Positions 6,648 to 18,100 of a stretch of 52,300 bases of DNA are shown here, one piece after another. The stretch is from a virus. A model generated the notes under the pieces. The model was given only the letters and a program-made list of their open reading frames with translations. It searched no databases and was not told the DNA's origin. The first letter of the stretch is position 1; every line of letters starts with the position of its first letter. The DNA lies in IMG/VR virus record IMGVR_UViG_3300014501_000025, positions 1 through 52,300 of that record; one strand, 5' to 3'. The translations under genes and the position numbers were made by a program.

Positions 6648-9440
6648 CTAGCGCAGCACGTCAACGAAAACCTGCCACTCGTAGGTGCACACGCTGCTGC
6701 TGTTGTTGAACAACTGAATATTGAGCCGATTATTGGAGTCCGGAGTGGCGACTGATGTGATGTCGAGCACGATCGGGACGGCGGTCCAAGGGCCAAGCCC
6801 CACGAGGCTTCCATTGACCACCACAGAGAACGACTCGGGCACGGAGTTGACGTTGACCCGCAGGGTGGCGCCGATGATCTGATCGCCAGGCGACAGTGAC
6901 ACCTGACTGATAGCTGGGGAGAGCGTGCCGCCGCCGAAACCATCAACCGCGTAATTGCCGGTCAGGGTGACGGCCTGCCGCTGGTAGTTGCGTTGCAGCC
7001 GGGTGGCGGTGTAGAGCTGGCGCTTGAGGGCACGCGCGGGGTTCTTTGGCCGGTTCGCGAACGTGCCCTGGGTGCTGGTGACCCCTCTGGGGCTGATGTT
7101 GCGAGTGATCACGAGCATCTGCCGCGGGGCGGTGTCGTTGACGTTGATCAGGCGCGCCTGAACTTGTAGCCCGTCGCCAGGGCGCCACCGCATCTGCGCG
7201 AGTGCGCCCGGAAGCGGCCAGGTGAACGCCTTGCGGGGCCGGCCGTTCGGGTCGGCCGAGAGCAGCTGCCACGGTTCGAGCTGCAGGCCGAGCTGGCTGT
7301 TGAGCAGCGCCTGCAATAGCGACTCGAATGAGGCGTCTGAGAAGTCCTGCCAGCCCTGCGCATCGAACAGCGACGCGAGCATCGTGTCCGGGTCGTAGAC
7401 GTGGCCCTGAAGCTGGCCGGTCGTTCCGGATTGAAACCCGGCACCGTTGCCCTGCAGCGACGACGCGAAGTCGCTGGAGTCCAGCGTCGAGGAGTAGTTC
7501 AGCAGCCCCTCGCCGTCCTGCCGCGGGCCGGCGTCGGGCTTGAGGACGAGATCGGTGTCGTGGCCCTCCCGGATGCGTGGTGCCAGCACGCCGGGGAAGG
7601 ATGCTGATTCGAGTTGCTGCGGTTCGACGGCCGCCTGGTAGCCGACCGCCTGGAGGGTCTGCTGGACGAGATCGAAGTGCGCGATCCCCTGGTAGCGCTG
7701 GTCGACGCAGCCGAGCGGGGAGAGGCTGGTGGCAGGGACGAGCGACGACTGCGCACCCGAAGCGATCGCGGTGCCGCCAGGGTCGGTATACGCGGCCGGG
7801 CTGCTTGCCAGCACGAACTGGGGCGCGGTGCTCGCGTTCGCGTCAACGGCGTACTCGATGATGATCGGGTACCAGCCGTCGCGCTGCACGGTGCCTGCGC
7901 CATATGGGAGCGTCCCCGCAAGCGCGGATGCCGACACGGTGAATAGGTAGCTGGTCTGGCTGTTGAACGCCCACTGACCCACCAGCTGGTCGCCGAACCT
8001 CGTTTTGCCGACCCAGACGCGGACGGCGGTGTTGCTCGCGCCCACGCCCGTGATGATGTTGAAGCTGTAGTCCCCGGCGCTGAGTTTGAGGTAGATCGCG
8101 CCGAACCAGCGCGCGGACCAGTTCGATGTGGCCGCCCCGGGCGTCGGGTTGGCCTGGAGGTTGATCGTGGCGTCCTGCTGGTTGGCGTACTCCTGCGGGG
8201 ACGAGCCGCCGTACGCCTGCGTGCGCGGCGGCGCGAGGATCTCGCTCAGCCTGTTGCTGTCGAATTGCAGGTCGAGGTCGTTGAAGTACCGGGCGTGCAG
8301 GCCGCCGGACGAGTAGGTGCTCGCATCTCCCGGCAGCACGTAGTCGCCTTTGTCCGAGCCGCGCATCAAGAACGGTTGCAGCGATTCCAGCAGTACCCCC
8401 GTGACAGTCAGGGCGCTCGAGGAGGTGACGGCGAAAAGCTCCATCGAGAGCTGCAGGGAGCTCGTGGTGTCGCTGTTTCGACGGATCGTGCCGACGAGTT
8501 GGCCGTTGACGTATCCCGAGATCCACTCGCCGTCTGACTCAAGCGAAAACTCGTAGCTGGTGGCGGACGCCACCTGGATCGACGTGACGGGCTGTGTGTG
8601 GCCCACAGCGCCGCTGCCCAGCGACGTCAAGTACGGCGGGAGGTTCGTGCCAGCGCCGAACCCCGGGAGCGTCAGGTTGTACGCGTCCCCCGAGGACTCC
8701 ACGACCTGGAGCTGGAAGTTGCCGTTCGTGTAATTCTGGAACGAGCAAGACGCCGACCAGACCTGGGTTCCGGCGGCGACGCTGATCGTTCCGGACTCCA
8801 CCGTCTCGGTTGCTCCCGAGCTGGTGGCGGTCAGGCTCAGGCCGCCCTGCGCGCCGATCACCGCGGACGCAGTCCCGAAGCTGACCGCCGTCCACTGCGC
8901 GTTGAGCGTCCCGGCCGGGAAGCTGTCGACGATCGTCGGCACCCACACCTGCGTGCCGCGTTCGATCACATCCCGCGGTGCCTGCGTGACGATCCAGTCG
9001 CGGACGTAGGCCTTCTTGAGCAGCCAGAACGCGTCGTACGCGTGGACGGTCACCTGCTGCTGATCGGCCGTGACCTGATCGATCACGCCGGTGAAGTCGA
9101 GAAACCCGTTGAACTTGACCTCGATGAACTGGAGATGCCCGGTCGGGTCGAACCGCTCGCGCCACGGCACCCCATCCGACGAGGTGGCGTTCGGGAACAG
9201 CAGCGTCGCCTCGCCGGCATCCCCAAGGCGGCCCGTCCAGGAGCCCGACACGAAGTCGGGGGTGGCAGGCACGTTGGAGATCGGCAGCTTGCGCGCGACC
9301 ATCGCTGACTGGCCGAGCAGCGCGAATGTCGACACGTCCGCCGGCGGGGCCGGCCAAATCGAGGAGAGCGGTCCGATGTGACGCAGCTCGATCTCGTCCT
9401 GCTGCAAGACGACAGGCTCAAGATTCGGCGACGGACTCAC
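6648..9440 (-). CDS. Large tail-tip protein with Gp37-like N-terminus, concanavalin-like and PA14-like domains
   Basis: A 930-residue protein. Residues about 75-160 resemble the ReqiPepy6 Gp37-type baseplate domain (GHLQFIEVKFNGF, FTGVIDQVT, VTVHAYDAFWLLKK). A jelly-roll or concanavalin-like stretch spans about 170-360. Next is a PA14-like region (about 370-590) that begins GGLHARYFND and holds SNWSARWFGAIYL, AGDYSFNI and the strand RDGWYPIIIEY. A final beta-rich part closes with a strand that could stick to sugars (QVSLSPGDQIIGATLRV). PA14 and concanavalin folds often bind glycans, so a receptor-binding or adsorption role is likely. The GTG start at 9440 touches the AAGGAGG site, so the real start might be slightly downstream. 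Confidence 0.75.
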   Translation of the reverse strand: MSPSPNLEPVVLQQDEIELRHIGPLSSIWPAPPADVSTFALLGQSAMVARKLPISNVPATPDFVSGSWTGRLGDAGEATLLFPNATSSDGVPWRERFDPTGHLQFIEVKFNGFLDFTGVIDQVTADQQQVTVHAYDAFWLLKKAYVRDWIVTQAPRDVIERGTQVWVPTIVDSFPAGTLNAQWTAVSFGTASAVIGAQGGLSLTATSSGATETVESGTISVAAGTQVWSASCSFQNYTNGNFQLQVVESSGDAYNLTLPGFGAGTNLPPYLTSLGSGAVGHTQPVTSIQVASATSYEFSLESDGEWISGYVNGQLVGTIRRNSDTTSSLQLSMELFAVTSSSALTVTGVLLESLQPFLMRGSDKGDYVLPGDASTYSSGGLHARYFNDLDLQFDSNRLSEILAPPRTQAYGGSSPQEYANQQDATINLQANPTPGAATSNWSARWFGAIYLKLSAGDYSFNIITGVGASNTAVRVWVGKTRFGDQLVGQWAFNSQTSYLFTVSASALAGTLPYGAGTVQRDGWYPIIIEYAVDANASTAPQFVLASSPAAYTDPGGTAIASGAQSSLVPATSLSPLGCVDQRYQGIAHFDLVQQTLQAVGYQAAVEPQQLESASFPGVLAPRIREGHDTDLVLKPDAGPRQDGEGLLNYSSTLDSSDFASSLQGNGAGFQSGTTGQLQGHVYDPDTMLASLFDAQGWQDFSDASFESLLQALLNSQLGLQLEPWQLLSADPNGRPRKAFTWPLPGALAQMRWRPGDGLQVQARLINVNDTAPRQMLVITRNISPRGVTSTQGTFANRPKNPARALKRQLYTATRLQRNYQRQAVTLTGNYAVDGFGGGTLSPAISQVSLSPGDQIIGATLRVNVNSVPESFSVVVNGSLVGLGPWTAVPIVLDITSVATPDSNNRLNIQLFNNSSSVCTYEWQVFVDVLR

Positions 9441-9540
9441 CTCCTTTTCCGAGCGCCCGCGCAGGTAGAATCTGCGGGCACAAAGCGGCCCCGCGGCGTG
9501 TCACCGCCCGGGGCCCGGCCAACCTAACGAGGAGGTTGAC

Positions 9541-10365
9541 GTGGCGAACAGTAATCGGAGTTGCAGCGTCGAAGGTTGTGGGCGGCCATTCCTTGCTCGG
9601 GGCTTCTGTAGCAAGCACTACCGGCAGTGGAAGAAGCTGCAGCCCGACGCGCCGCGCTGCAGTCGACCCGACTGCGACGCAGCGGTCCTCAGCCGTGGAC
9701 TCTGCGAGAACCACTACGCAGCGTGGCGACGGACGACGCCCGCCTATCAGCGGTATCTCGCCGAGCGCCCCATTTGCACCATTGAGGGCTGCGTCGCCCA
9801 GGTCAAAGCCCGGGGCCTCTGCAGCCTCCACCTCCATCGACTACGGGACTACGGGGATCCGCGCCGCGAGCCCATCAGCACCGAGGCGCGCTTTTGGCTC
9901 TCAGTCGAGAAGGGCGCCCCAGACGATTGCTGGCCGTGGCGGGGCAGCAGAAAGCGCAGGGGCTACGGCAAGTTCGCGGGAGGGATAGCTCACCGGTTCG
10001 CATGGCAATTCGCGAACGGGATCGCGATTCCAGCCGGCCAGGTGGTCCGCCACACGTGCGACAACCCGCCGTGCTGCAACCCCGCGCACCTCATCTTGGG
10101 GACCGGGATCGACAATGTCCGCGACCGCGTCGAGCGGGATCGGTCAGCGCGCGGCGACCGCAGCGGCGCGCGCCTGCATCGTGATCGAATGCCGCGGGGC
10201 GCCACCAACGGCAACGCGAAGCTATCCGATGACGCGGTGCGCGAAATCCGGAGGCTCTATGCCGAGGGCGGTATCAGCCAGACGGCGCTTGGCAGGGATT
10301 TCGGAATCGCACAGACAGGCGTGTCGTCGATCGTCCGACACGAGACCTGGACTCACGTCGTCTAG
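9541..10365 (+). CDS. HNH homing endonuclease-like protein with three zinc knuckles
   Basis: A 274-residue protein read rightward inside the leftward tail operon. The GTG start has a GGAGG site 6 bases upstream. Residues about 7-100 hold three repeats of the form CSVEGCGRPF(n)GFCSKHY (Cys-x4-Cys, then Cys-x2-His), probably zinc-binding DNA-contact modules. The HNH core follows at about 160-200 (HRFAWQFANG, VVRHTCDNPPCCNPAHLILGT). The C-terminus (about 225-274) is a helix-turn-helix that begins AKLSDDAVREIRRLY. It overlaps the stop of the tail gene 10362-12134 by 4 bases. Strand and position indicate insertion of a mobile homing gene between two tail genes. Confidence 0.85.
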   Translation: MANSNRSCSVEGCGRPFLARGFCSKHYRQWKKLQPDAPRCSRPDCDAAVLSRGLCENHYAAWRRTTPAYQRYLAERPICTIEGCVAQVKARGLCSLHLHRLRDYGDPRREPISTEARFWLSVEKGAPDDCWPWRGSRKRRGYGKFAGGIAHRFAWQFANGIAIPAGQVVRHTCDNPPCCNPAHLILGTGIDNVRDRVERDRSARGDRSGARLHRDRMPRGATNGNAKLSDDAVREIRRLYAEGGISQTALGRDFGIAQTGVSSIVRHETWTHVV

Positions 10366-12134
10366 CCCCTCACAACCAAGGCTCCTAATTGACGCGAGTC
10401 ATACAACGCGGCCTGGCCGCAGTCGCGCGCGCCGCCGTAGAGAGCGCCGCTCCGGGTCCGGTCCTGGGTCTGGTGAGCCTCGACGCGCGTGGAGCTGCCG
10501 GTCGTGACGGCCGTCCCTGTGTACTCGCCGTAGTCAGTGAAGGTGGTGCTGACGAGGCCGAACACGCGGTACTGGCTCGCCTGGGTCGACGTGAAGCTGC
10601 CGGATCCTTTGACCTGGTCGGACTGCGTCGCGACGAAGCTGACCTGCACTTGGAGGTATCCCATGCCGCCGGCGCCCTTCAGGATCACCGCGTTCTGCGC
10701 GGTGCCGCCATAGCCGCTGGTTTCGGTGGTGCCGATGAACGTGGCGCTCTGCTGGACCACGACGAGGTTCGTCTGATATGGCCCGACGGTGCTGGCACCG
10801 CCGATGCATCGCAGGATCGACAGGAAGTTCGCGGTGCTCGACGAGAACGTGCCCGCTGCCGAGCTCCAGTTGCTCGTTGCGGTCGTCGACCAGATGCTGT
10901 CGGTCCCGGCCGCGGGGGGCTGGCTGGTGCTCGGCTCGAAGAAGAGGCTGTCGTTTGAGTCGGGCCCATCGGGCGTCCAGGTGAGGTACGCGTCGGCGCG
11001 GCCGCCCGCGGCCTTCGGCGCTGGGTAGCACTCGAACGTGAGTCCGAGCTCGCCGCGTTGCATCGTGATGAACACCCGCTCGCGGCTGTTCGCGTCGGCG
11101 CTGTTGGCCAGCACCACGACCGCGACGGCGCGCTCCGGCGTCCACTCGACGATCCCAGCGGACACGAACGTGTTGCAGTACCCGGTCGAATCGCCAGCGC
11201 GTTGCACGGTGAGCTTGCCCTGCTCGACGTACGCGGAGCCGTTCCACACGTCGACGCGGAACCCGGGCTTGCCCACGCTCGCGTCGTAACGGACGCGGAC
11301 CAGGCCGTTGTCCAGGACCGGGATGTCAGCGGGCTGCCCGCTGGTCAGCCAGTTCCACGGGTAGTCGGGCCCGTAGGTCTCCTCCCACGTCGCGCCCGGC
11401 CCCGTCGTCGGGTCATCGCCGGCGCCGCGGCGGTCATAGACGATGACGTCGGACAGGTTCAGCGCGGATTCCGCGCGCTCGTAGGAGACGACGGTGAGAT
11501 CCGTGAGGCCTTCGACGAGCTGGCACGCGCCGCCGTCACGGCCGGTCGGCAACGGTGCGCCGGCGAGCACCCCGCCGGTCACGGTGTCCGCGATCGACGT
11601 CGCGCCATTGGCGATCACGCTCAGCGGAAGGGCGGGCAGCGCGCTGAAGTCGGTGCTGAGGATCCACCCGAGCGCGTCGCGGGCGTACAGGCCGGTCCGC
11701 AAGTCCTTCATCCACACCTGCCGTGCTTCGCGATGGGTGCGCCGCCGGCCGGCGAGGTAGAAGTTCCCCTGCTGCGTCTGCCAAAAGCCGGTCGCCAGGC
11801 CGATCGAGCCGGTGAGATCCTGCAGCATCGTCTGGTCCGGGATGTACCAGCCGTCCTGTTCCAGGTCGTCGGAGTAGACGACGTACAGGAACGCGCCGAG
11901 CTTGAGCGGCGTGTTGTTCAGCAGCGACCGGAACTGGCGCCGGATCCGCAGCCGCGCGGCGAGCGTGTCGGTCTGGCCGTCCGCGGCGACGGTGGCGATC
12001 GACACGGGGTACTGCGGCGGGGTGCGCGGCGCGCTGACGACAGCGCCACCGAGCTGGCCGACAGGATCCCCGAGTTGTTCATTCCATTGCAAAGCCGGTC
12101 CGACGAGCAGCCGGCCGAGCTGAAAGCTGCTCAC
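10362..12134 (-). CDS. Distal tail / tail-tip component
   Basis: A 590-residue protein with a GTG start just after the tape-measure stop. Such a position, right after the tape measure, usually holds the distal tail protein or a baseplate hub. The sequence is strand-rich (LGAFLYVVYSDDLEQDGWYIP, DLTVVSYERAESALN, VRVRYDASVGKPGFRVDVW) without signal or membrane segments. The second half (about 230-560) looks like a beta-sandwich with many Gly, Ser and Thr. No catalytic motif is seen. The assignment rests on gene order and size more than on recognised sequence. Confidence 0.65.
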   Translation of the reverse strand: MSSFQLGRLLVGPALQWNEQLGDPVGQLGGAVVSAPRTPPQYPVSIATVAADGQTDTLAARLRIRRQFRSLLNNTPLKLGAFLYVVYSDDLEQDGWYIPDQTMLQDLTGSIGLATGFWQTQQGNFYLAGRRRTHREARQVWMKDLRTGLYARDALGWILSTDFSALPALPLSVIANGATSIADTVTGGVLAGAPLPTGRDGGACQLVEGLTDLTVVSYERAESALNLSDVIVYDRRGAGDDPTTGPGATWEETYGPDYPWNWLTSGQPADIPVLDNGLVRVRYDASVGKPGFRVDVWNGSAYVEQGKLTVQRAGDSTGYCNTFVSAGIVEWTPERAVAVVVLANSADANSRERVFITMQRGELGLTFECYPAPKAAGGRADAYLTWTPDGPDSNDSLFFEPSTSQPPAAGTDSIWSTTATSNWSSAAGTFSSSTANFLSILRCIGGASTVGPYQTNLVVVQQSATFIGTTETSGYGGTAQNAVILKGAGGMGYLQVQVSFVATQSDQVKGSGSFTSTQASQYRVFGLVSTTFTDYGEYTGTAVTTGSSTRVEAHQTQDRTRSGALYGGARDCGQAALYDSRQLGALVVRG

Positions 12135-12135
12135 G

Positions 12136-15100
12136 TCAGCTCCCGACGCCGAGATTGGTGACGCTGTCGGAGGAGAGACTGGCCATGTACCCGTTCTGCC
12201 CCTGGTAAGAGAAGCTCGTGGTGCCGGTCATCGCCCCGGTGCTGGTCGTCGTCGCGGTGGTGTTCGCCGTCGTCGCGGTGGTGAGCGCGGTCAGTCCGCT
12301 GGTGTTGGAATCGACCGACGTTTGCAGGCCGAGGAGCTGCTGGACGAGCTGCTGCATCGTCGCGACCGTCGACGTGTAGTTCGAGCCGGTCAGCGACGGC
12401 AGCTGGGACTGGTAGTAGCTCAGCTCCTGCTCGATCGGGGCTTCCTCCTGGCCGAGCATCGTGTTCTGGGCATTCACGCCGCTGGTCGCGCCCGCGAGCT
12501 GCGCGGCGGTCAGGACGCCGCCCTGGTTTGTCGCGAGCGTCTGGTAGTTCGCGAGCGCGTTCCCGACCTGGCCCTGTGCGCCGCTCAGGCCGAGCGTCGC
12601 GAGAATGTCAGGGCTCAGGCCGAGCGAGGAGAGGTCCTCGCCGCCGGTGAGTCCCTGGATCGCCTGAAGGCTCGTCAGCGAGTTACCGATCGCGGTCGCC
12701 TGATCGGCAAACTGCTGCGCGGTCGCCTGGATCTCTGCGACGAGCGCGGCCTGCCCGGCCTGCGTGGCGGTGATGATCGCCTGGTCGACGGTGTCGAGCT
12801 CCCCGAGGAGCGACGACTGCAGGGTCTTGTTGTGGGTCTCCAGCGCGATCTTGTAGTCGGCCTCGAGCTGTGACTGCTGGGTCTTGTACTGGGTGACCTG
12901 TTGGCTGGCCTGGTTGACCTCCTCGGCGTACATCGCCGGGCCGCCGCCCATCATCGCCGACAGCGTCGAGGCGCTCATCCCGGTCGCCTTCAGCGCGCTG
13001 CCGGTCAGCCCGAGACTCTTCAGGCTGGTGCCGGAGTTCAGGCCACCGACGGCACTGTCGAGAGTGGAGAGGTTCTGCGCGTTGGTCTGCATGGTGCTGA
13101 CCGTGGTGGTGAGCCCCTTGAGCAGGTCGGTGAGGTAGCCGACGACGAGGTTGATCGCGCTGGAGTTCGCCCACGGCAGGTTCGCGTCGTTCCCGGACCG
13201 GACGCTGCTGGATTGCGGCTCGTTGGTTGCAGGCCCGGTCGGGATGGGCATCCCGCCGGTCTTGTAGTGCGGGAGGAACATCGCGGTCTCGATGCCGTTC
13301 TCACCGAACATCGCGAGTGTGGGACCGTTCGCGGTCGCCCACCCGCCGTCGGCGAAGTTGCCGGCCCAGCCGACCTTTCCGCCCTGGGCGTACGCGTTGC
13401 CGCCGTTGGCGATCATGAACGACAGCGCCTGCGCCGAACTGCCACCGCCGTACCGGGCGATCATGTACCGGATCGCGGCGGCGGTGTTATCGACGGGGTT
13501 CAGGATGTTGCCGTGCCCGGACACCATGTAGGAAGCGAACGTCGACAGCGTCGTCTGCAGCAATCCCTCGGAGGGATCCCCGGCTGCGGCGTTGGAGTCC
13601 CAGTTGTTGATCGACCCGGGACTCCCAGAGGATTCGCGCATCGCCTGACGCTCGAGCATTCCCAGCCACGCACCCCCGGACACTCCAGCGAGCGCCATCC
13701 CCTGCGCCAGCCAGCTCGCCAGCGACCCGGACACGTGAACCGGGACTCCCTTGACCGAGCCGCCGCCAGTGCTGCTCGGCGTCTTCTTGGTGATGTAGTC
13801 GTTCGCTGCCTTCGCGGCTTCCTTGAGCGCGTCGGCGGTGATCGCGCCCATCGTCCCGCCGCCACTCACGCCCGGCGCCGTCACGGTGCCCGGCGTGCCG
13901 CCCTTCGCGAACCCCGGCACAGCGTCGCTGGCCGAGTCGGCTCCGCCGAACTGTCCGCGCAGAATCCAGTTCGTGCCCTTGTTCTCGCGCACCCAAGCGG
14001 CGTACGACTGGAAGGGGTCCAGCAAGGTGCGCCAGTCGCCCTTCCCGATCTTGGGGAACACGATGTCGTCCCAGGCGGTGTCGCCGCCCTCCGACACACG
14101 CATCGCGCTTCGCAGCGTCGCGGCTGACTGGAGAGCGTGCCCCATCTCGTAGACGCCCTCGAACGTGGCGTACATGTTGCCGGGGGCGCGAGAGCTTGTG
14201 GCGGAGTCGGCGGTCCACCACGGAACCTCGATGTGGTGCGACGAGCTTTGGGTATCCGTGCGCTCTGGTCCCCAGGCGGTGCTTCGTACAAGATCGAAGG
14301 TGGGGAAGCTCGAGCCGTGCGGGAGATCGCCCGAGCCCGCGAGTCGGTTCCAATAGCCGTGCATGAGCCGCAGATATGCCTGCCACGTGCCGGAGCTCGG
14401 CTCGCTGACGCCGCCTTCGGCGAAGCCGGGGACCCCGAGCGCGCTCCCGGCCTGCGCCCAGAGCCCGAGGTTCCGCTGCCGGTACGCAGGATTGGTGGCC
14501 AGCACGTACTCCGGGTGGGCGGCCCCCTCCTCGCCTACAACGTAGGTCGGCGCGTTGACCTTCATGCCGGTCGCGCCGTGCGGGAGATACCCCGCGGCCT
14601 CCTGCTTGACGAGGTCGGCGTTCTTCGCGGCGCCGCCGGCGAGCTGCGCGACGCTGATCGGCGCCGCGCCGAGCTCCTTGAGGATCTTGTTCAGCGCGCC
14701 CGCGACCGCGAGCGTCCCGGCCCCGGTCGCGGCGCCGGCGGCCATCATGTTCTGCAGCAGGTTCTCAGCCCAGGCAGCCATGTTCTGCTTGTCCTGGCTG
14801 CGCAGTCCCGTGACCTTGGAATAGAACTGCGCCTGGGTGAGGTAACCGTCGTTGTACTGCTGCTTGAGCTGGGCGTACATCGCCTGGTAGCTGGACTCGG
14901 TATCGGAGGCGATGTGCCCAACGGCGGTCCGTTCGATCGACCGGAGATCATTCAGGTAGGTCTGGGTGTCGATCTTGTGGTTCTTGTAGAGCCCGTCGAC
15001 GGTGGAGAACATGTCCTTCCACTCCGTCTGCCAGGTAATCGCGCCGTCCTGCATCCCCTTCTGCAACGCGTCCTTGATCGCGGCCATCCCGAGCTTGACG

Positions 15101-18100
15101 CTGGTCTCCCCCGCCTGCATCGCGTTGGTGACGTCGAACACCATCCGTTGGACGTTGGTGTGCATCAGCTGCTCGCCATTGGCGCTGTGCGCGATCAGCC
15201 TGGTGTTGGAGTCAAAGATGTCGGTCAGGCCCTTGAGGCCCGTGACGGCATCGGAGTTCCACCGGCTGGTCATGGTCCCCATCACGCTCTGCAGCGGCGC
15301 GAGGTCGGTCTTGACCTTGTTGGTGAACTTGTCGATCACCTGCGCGTCCTGCGGGAAGATCTGCGCGAGCGCTTGCCCTTCGCGGACCATGCCCTGCAGC
15401 TGCGGGATGCTCATCTTCGCGACGTCGGTGCTGTTGGACACCGATTTGACCCACGCGTCAAGCGCCTGCTTTGCGGCCTGCGTGGACCCGAGCTGGCTGA
15501 CGGTGGCGCCCGGTGACTGCTGCTGCAGCGGATTGCCTGTCGCTGGCGTTCCCAGGCCGGTGAGACTGTGGGCGCTTGGGCCGGTGGCGACGCCGCCGGG
15601 CTGGTTGAGCGCGCCCTTGCCCTGCTGCTGAAGCAGCTGCGCGAGCTGATTGCCGGTGTACTTGGACTTGGGGGCCGTGCCGCCGCTGGAGAACAGGCCG
15701 AACAGTTGGACGAGCCCGTACACGCCGCCGGCGGCGGCAAGCAACGGCAGAAGGGCCGCGGCGACTGGTGCGACGGCCGCGCCCGCGCCGGTGATCGCGC
15801 CGGCGAGACCCGCCATGCCGGCGCCCTCCGCCGCGCCAGCCACCCCAAGCGTCGCGGATTCCACGCCACCGGAGATCGCGGTGCCCACCCCCGACGCGCC
15901 GATGCGTCCCAGCAGGCCGCCGAGCGCGCCACCCGCCGCGCCTCCTTCGACAGCGCCCGCGCCCGAGCCCGACGCCGCCTTGGCGGCATCGCCGGTGAGC
16001 GTCAGCTTCCCGACGGCGCCGCCCTGAGCGTCGGTGAGCGCGATGTTCGTCGCCTGCGCCTTGTTCGTCAGCCCGATCGCTGTCGCGAGCCGCGTCCACA
16101 ACGGCACCAGGAAGCTGATCTTCGTGGCGATCAGACCGAACCCGAGAGCGAGCGCCCCGCCGGGAATCTCCTCGATCGCCTTGACCACGTCGATGATGGC
16201 CTTCGCGACCGTGGTGAACGCCGTCGTCAGCGCGGGCGCCAATGTCATGTACAACGGCATGTACGCGTTGACGAGCAGCGGCAGCACCTGCAGGAGCTGG
16301 TCGATCTCGGCCTTGTGGACGGTGAAGATCGTCATCAGGTCCTGCCGGCCGTGCACGGACTGCTCCCACAGCCCGAGCTTGTCGAGCATCTGCGTCAGCT
16401 CCGAGATGATCGACGCGCCGGTCCCGACGTCATTGGAGAACAAGCGCGCGATGTCGATGATGAGCGCGTCAACGAAGTGGCGCCACAGCTCAAAGTCGCC
16501 AATCAGCTTGGAGATCTCGGCGTCGAGCTGGCCGTTGTTTTCGCTGTTGAGCCGCTTGAACAGGTCGTCGAGATGCTGCGTGAACCCACCGGTGTATTGC
16601 GACGCGATCTGGGTGGTGCGTAGCAGCAGCTCGACGCCCTGGTTGAACGCGCCAATCGCGGTCGGGAGGTTCGTCGCGAACTGGTTCTCGAGGTCTGACC
16701 AGATCTGGATGCCCTCGGGGCCCTTCAGCCACGTGAACAAGGGCCGGATGTCGTTGTCGATGATCGCGAGGTTGCGCTGCGCGGCGCTGACCACCATCGG
16801 CATCATCTGGCTGGCGAGCGACAGCACCTGGTCCAGGATCTGCACCGACAGCAGTCGCGCATGCCCGGTCGTCTGATCCCACAGGGTGTTCAGCGCATTG
16901 GCCTGCTGCGCGAGCTGAGCCTCATACTTGGTGCCCGGCCCGAGGTTCTTCATGTCGTAGTTCAGCTGCGCTTGCGCCTGGTGAGCCTGCGCCGAGTTCT
17001 TGCCGTACACGCCGACGGCCTGGGCGAGGCTGGTGTAGTCGGCCGACAGCGTCTTGGTGTCAGCGATCGCGGACGTCATGACACCCATGTCCGACCCGGC
17101 GCCGACGGCCATCGTGCCGGCCGCGCCCAAGCCGAGCAGCCCAGCGCCGCCGAGCGCGCCACCGGCCGAGCCGGCGATCCCGAGCGCGGTCATCGCGAGG
17201 TGCTCCGGCCCGAGCCCGGCGAACGATCCGAGCGTGCCGAAGCCCGCGAGGCCGAGCATGCCGGTGCCCATCAGCGCGCGGCGCCAGTTGATCGGACTGG
17301 CGCCCTGGTCCCCACCGCCGCCCGTAGCGACCGGCGGCAGCCCACCACCGCCGCCGCCGCCGCCCATCATGTCGAGCACGGCCTGCTCAGGGATCTGCCA
17401 CGCGCCGCCCTGTTTCTGAGCGCCCGCGAGCGCGCCGGCTCCCGCGAGGTCATACACGCGGCTGCGGCTGACCCCGAGCCGGCTCGCGGCCGCCGCGGCG
17501 TTGAGCATCACCGGCGGTCCCTGCTGGCTCGCTACCCGCGCCGCCAGCACACTCGCGAGCGTTCCCATGTCCGGGCTGCTCGCGCGATGCACCGCGTCCG
17601 CGCCCGCAAGCGTGGCGGCCGGCGAGCCACCGCCCGCGCCTTTCACCAGGCGCGCGGCGCTGACCGTACGTGCTGCCTCCTGGATCATGCTCGTCTCTGC
17701 CTGGGCCTGCGCGACCTGCTCAGCGCCGGCGAGCAGCGGATTGGATGACGGCCCCACGTTCTTGCGCAGCTGCGACGCGGCGCCGATCGCGTCCAGCATC
17801 CGAGACTGCTCCGACGCGCGTTGCGTCGCCGCGACCGTCTCCGCCGCCTGCAACAGCCAGCTCTTCTGCACATCCGGCGACTGAGCCGGCGCCGCGACTG
17901 GCGCGGGACGGACAGCCGGGCGTTCGCCGCGGCTGGTGTCCCCCGAGGCGGCGGCCAGCGACCCCAGACCGGACGCCTCACCGGACTCCTGCGCGAACAC
18001 GATCGGGTTGTTGCGCGAGCCCGGGTTCTCGCGTCCGCGGATACCTACGATCGCGTCTCGGCTAGCCCCAGGCGTGCTGTTGCGGTTGCCGTTGCCGTTG

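Noticed and set aside
12901-14127. Long plus-strand open frame (408 codons) opposite the tape measure gene
   Set aside because: It lies wholly inside the tape-measure coding sequence, has the Arg/Val/Gly-rich composition of a GC-driven shadow and no domain or ribosome site.
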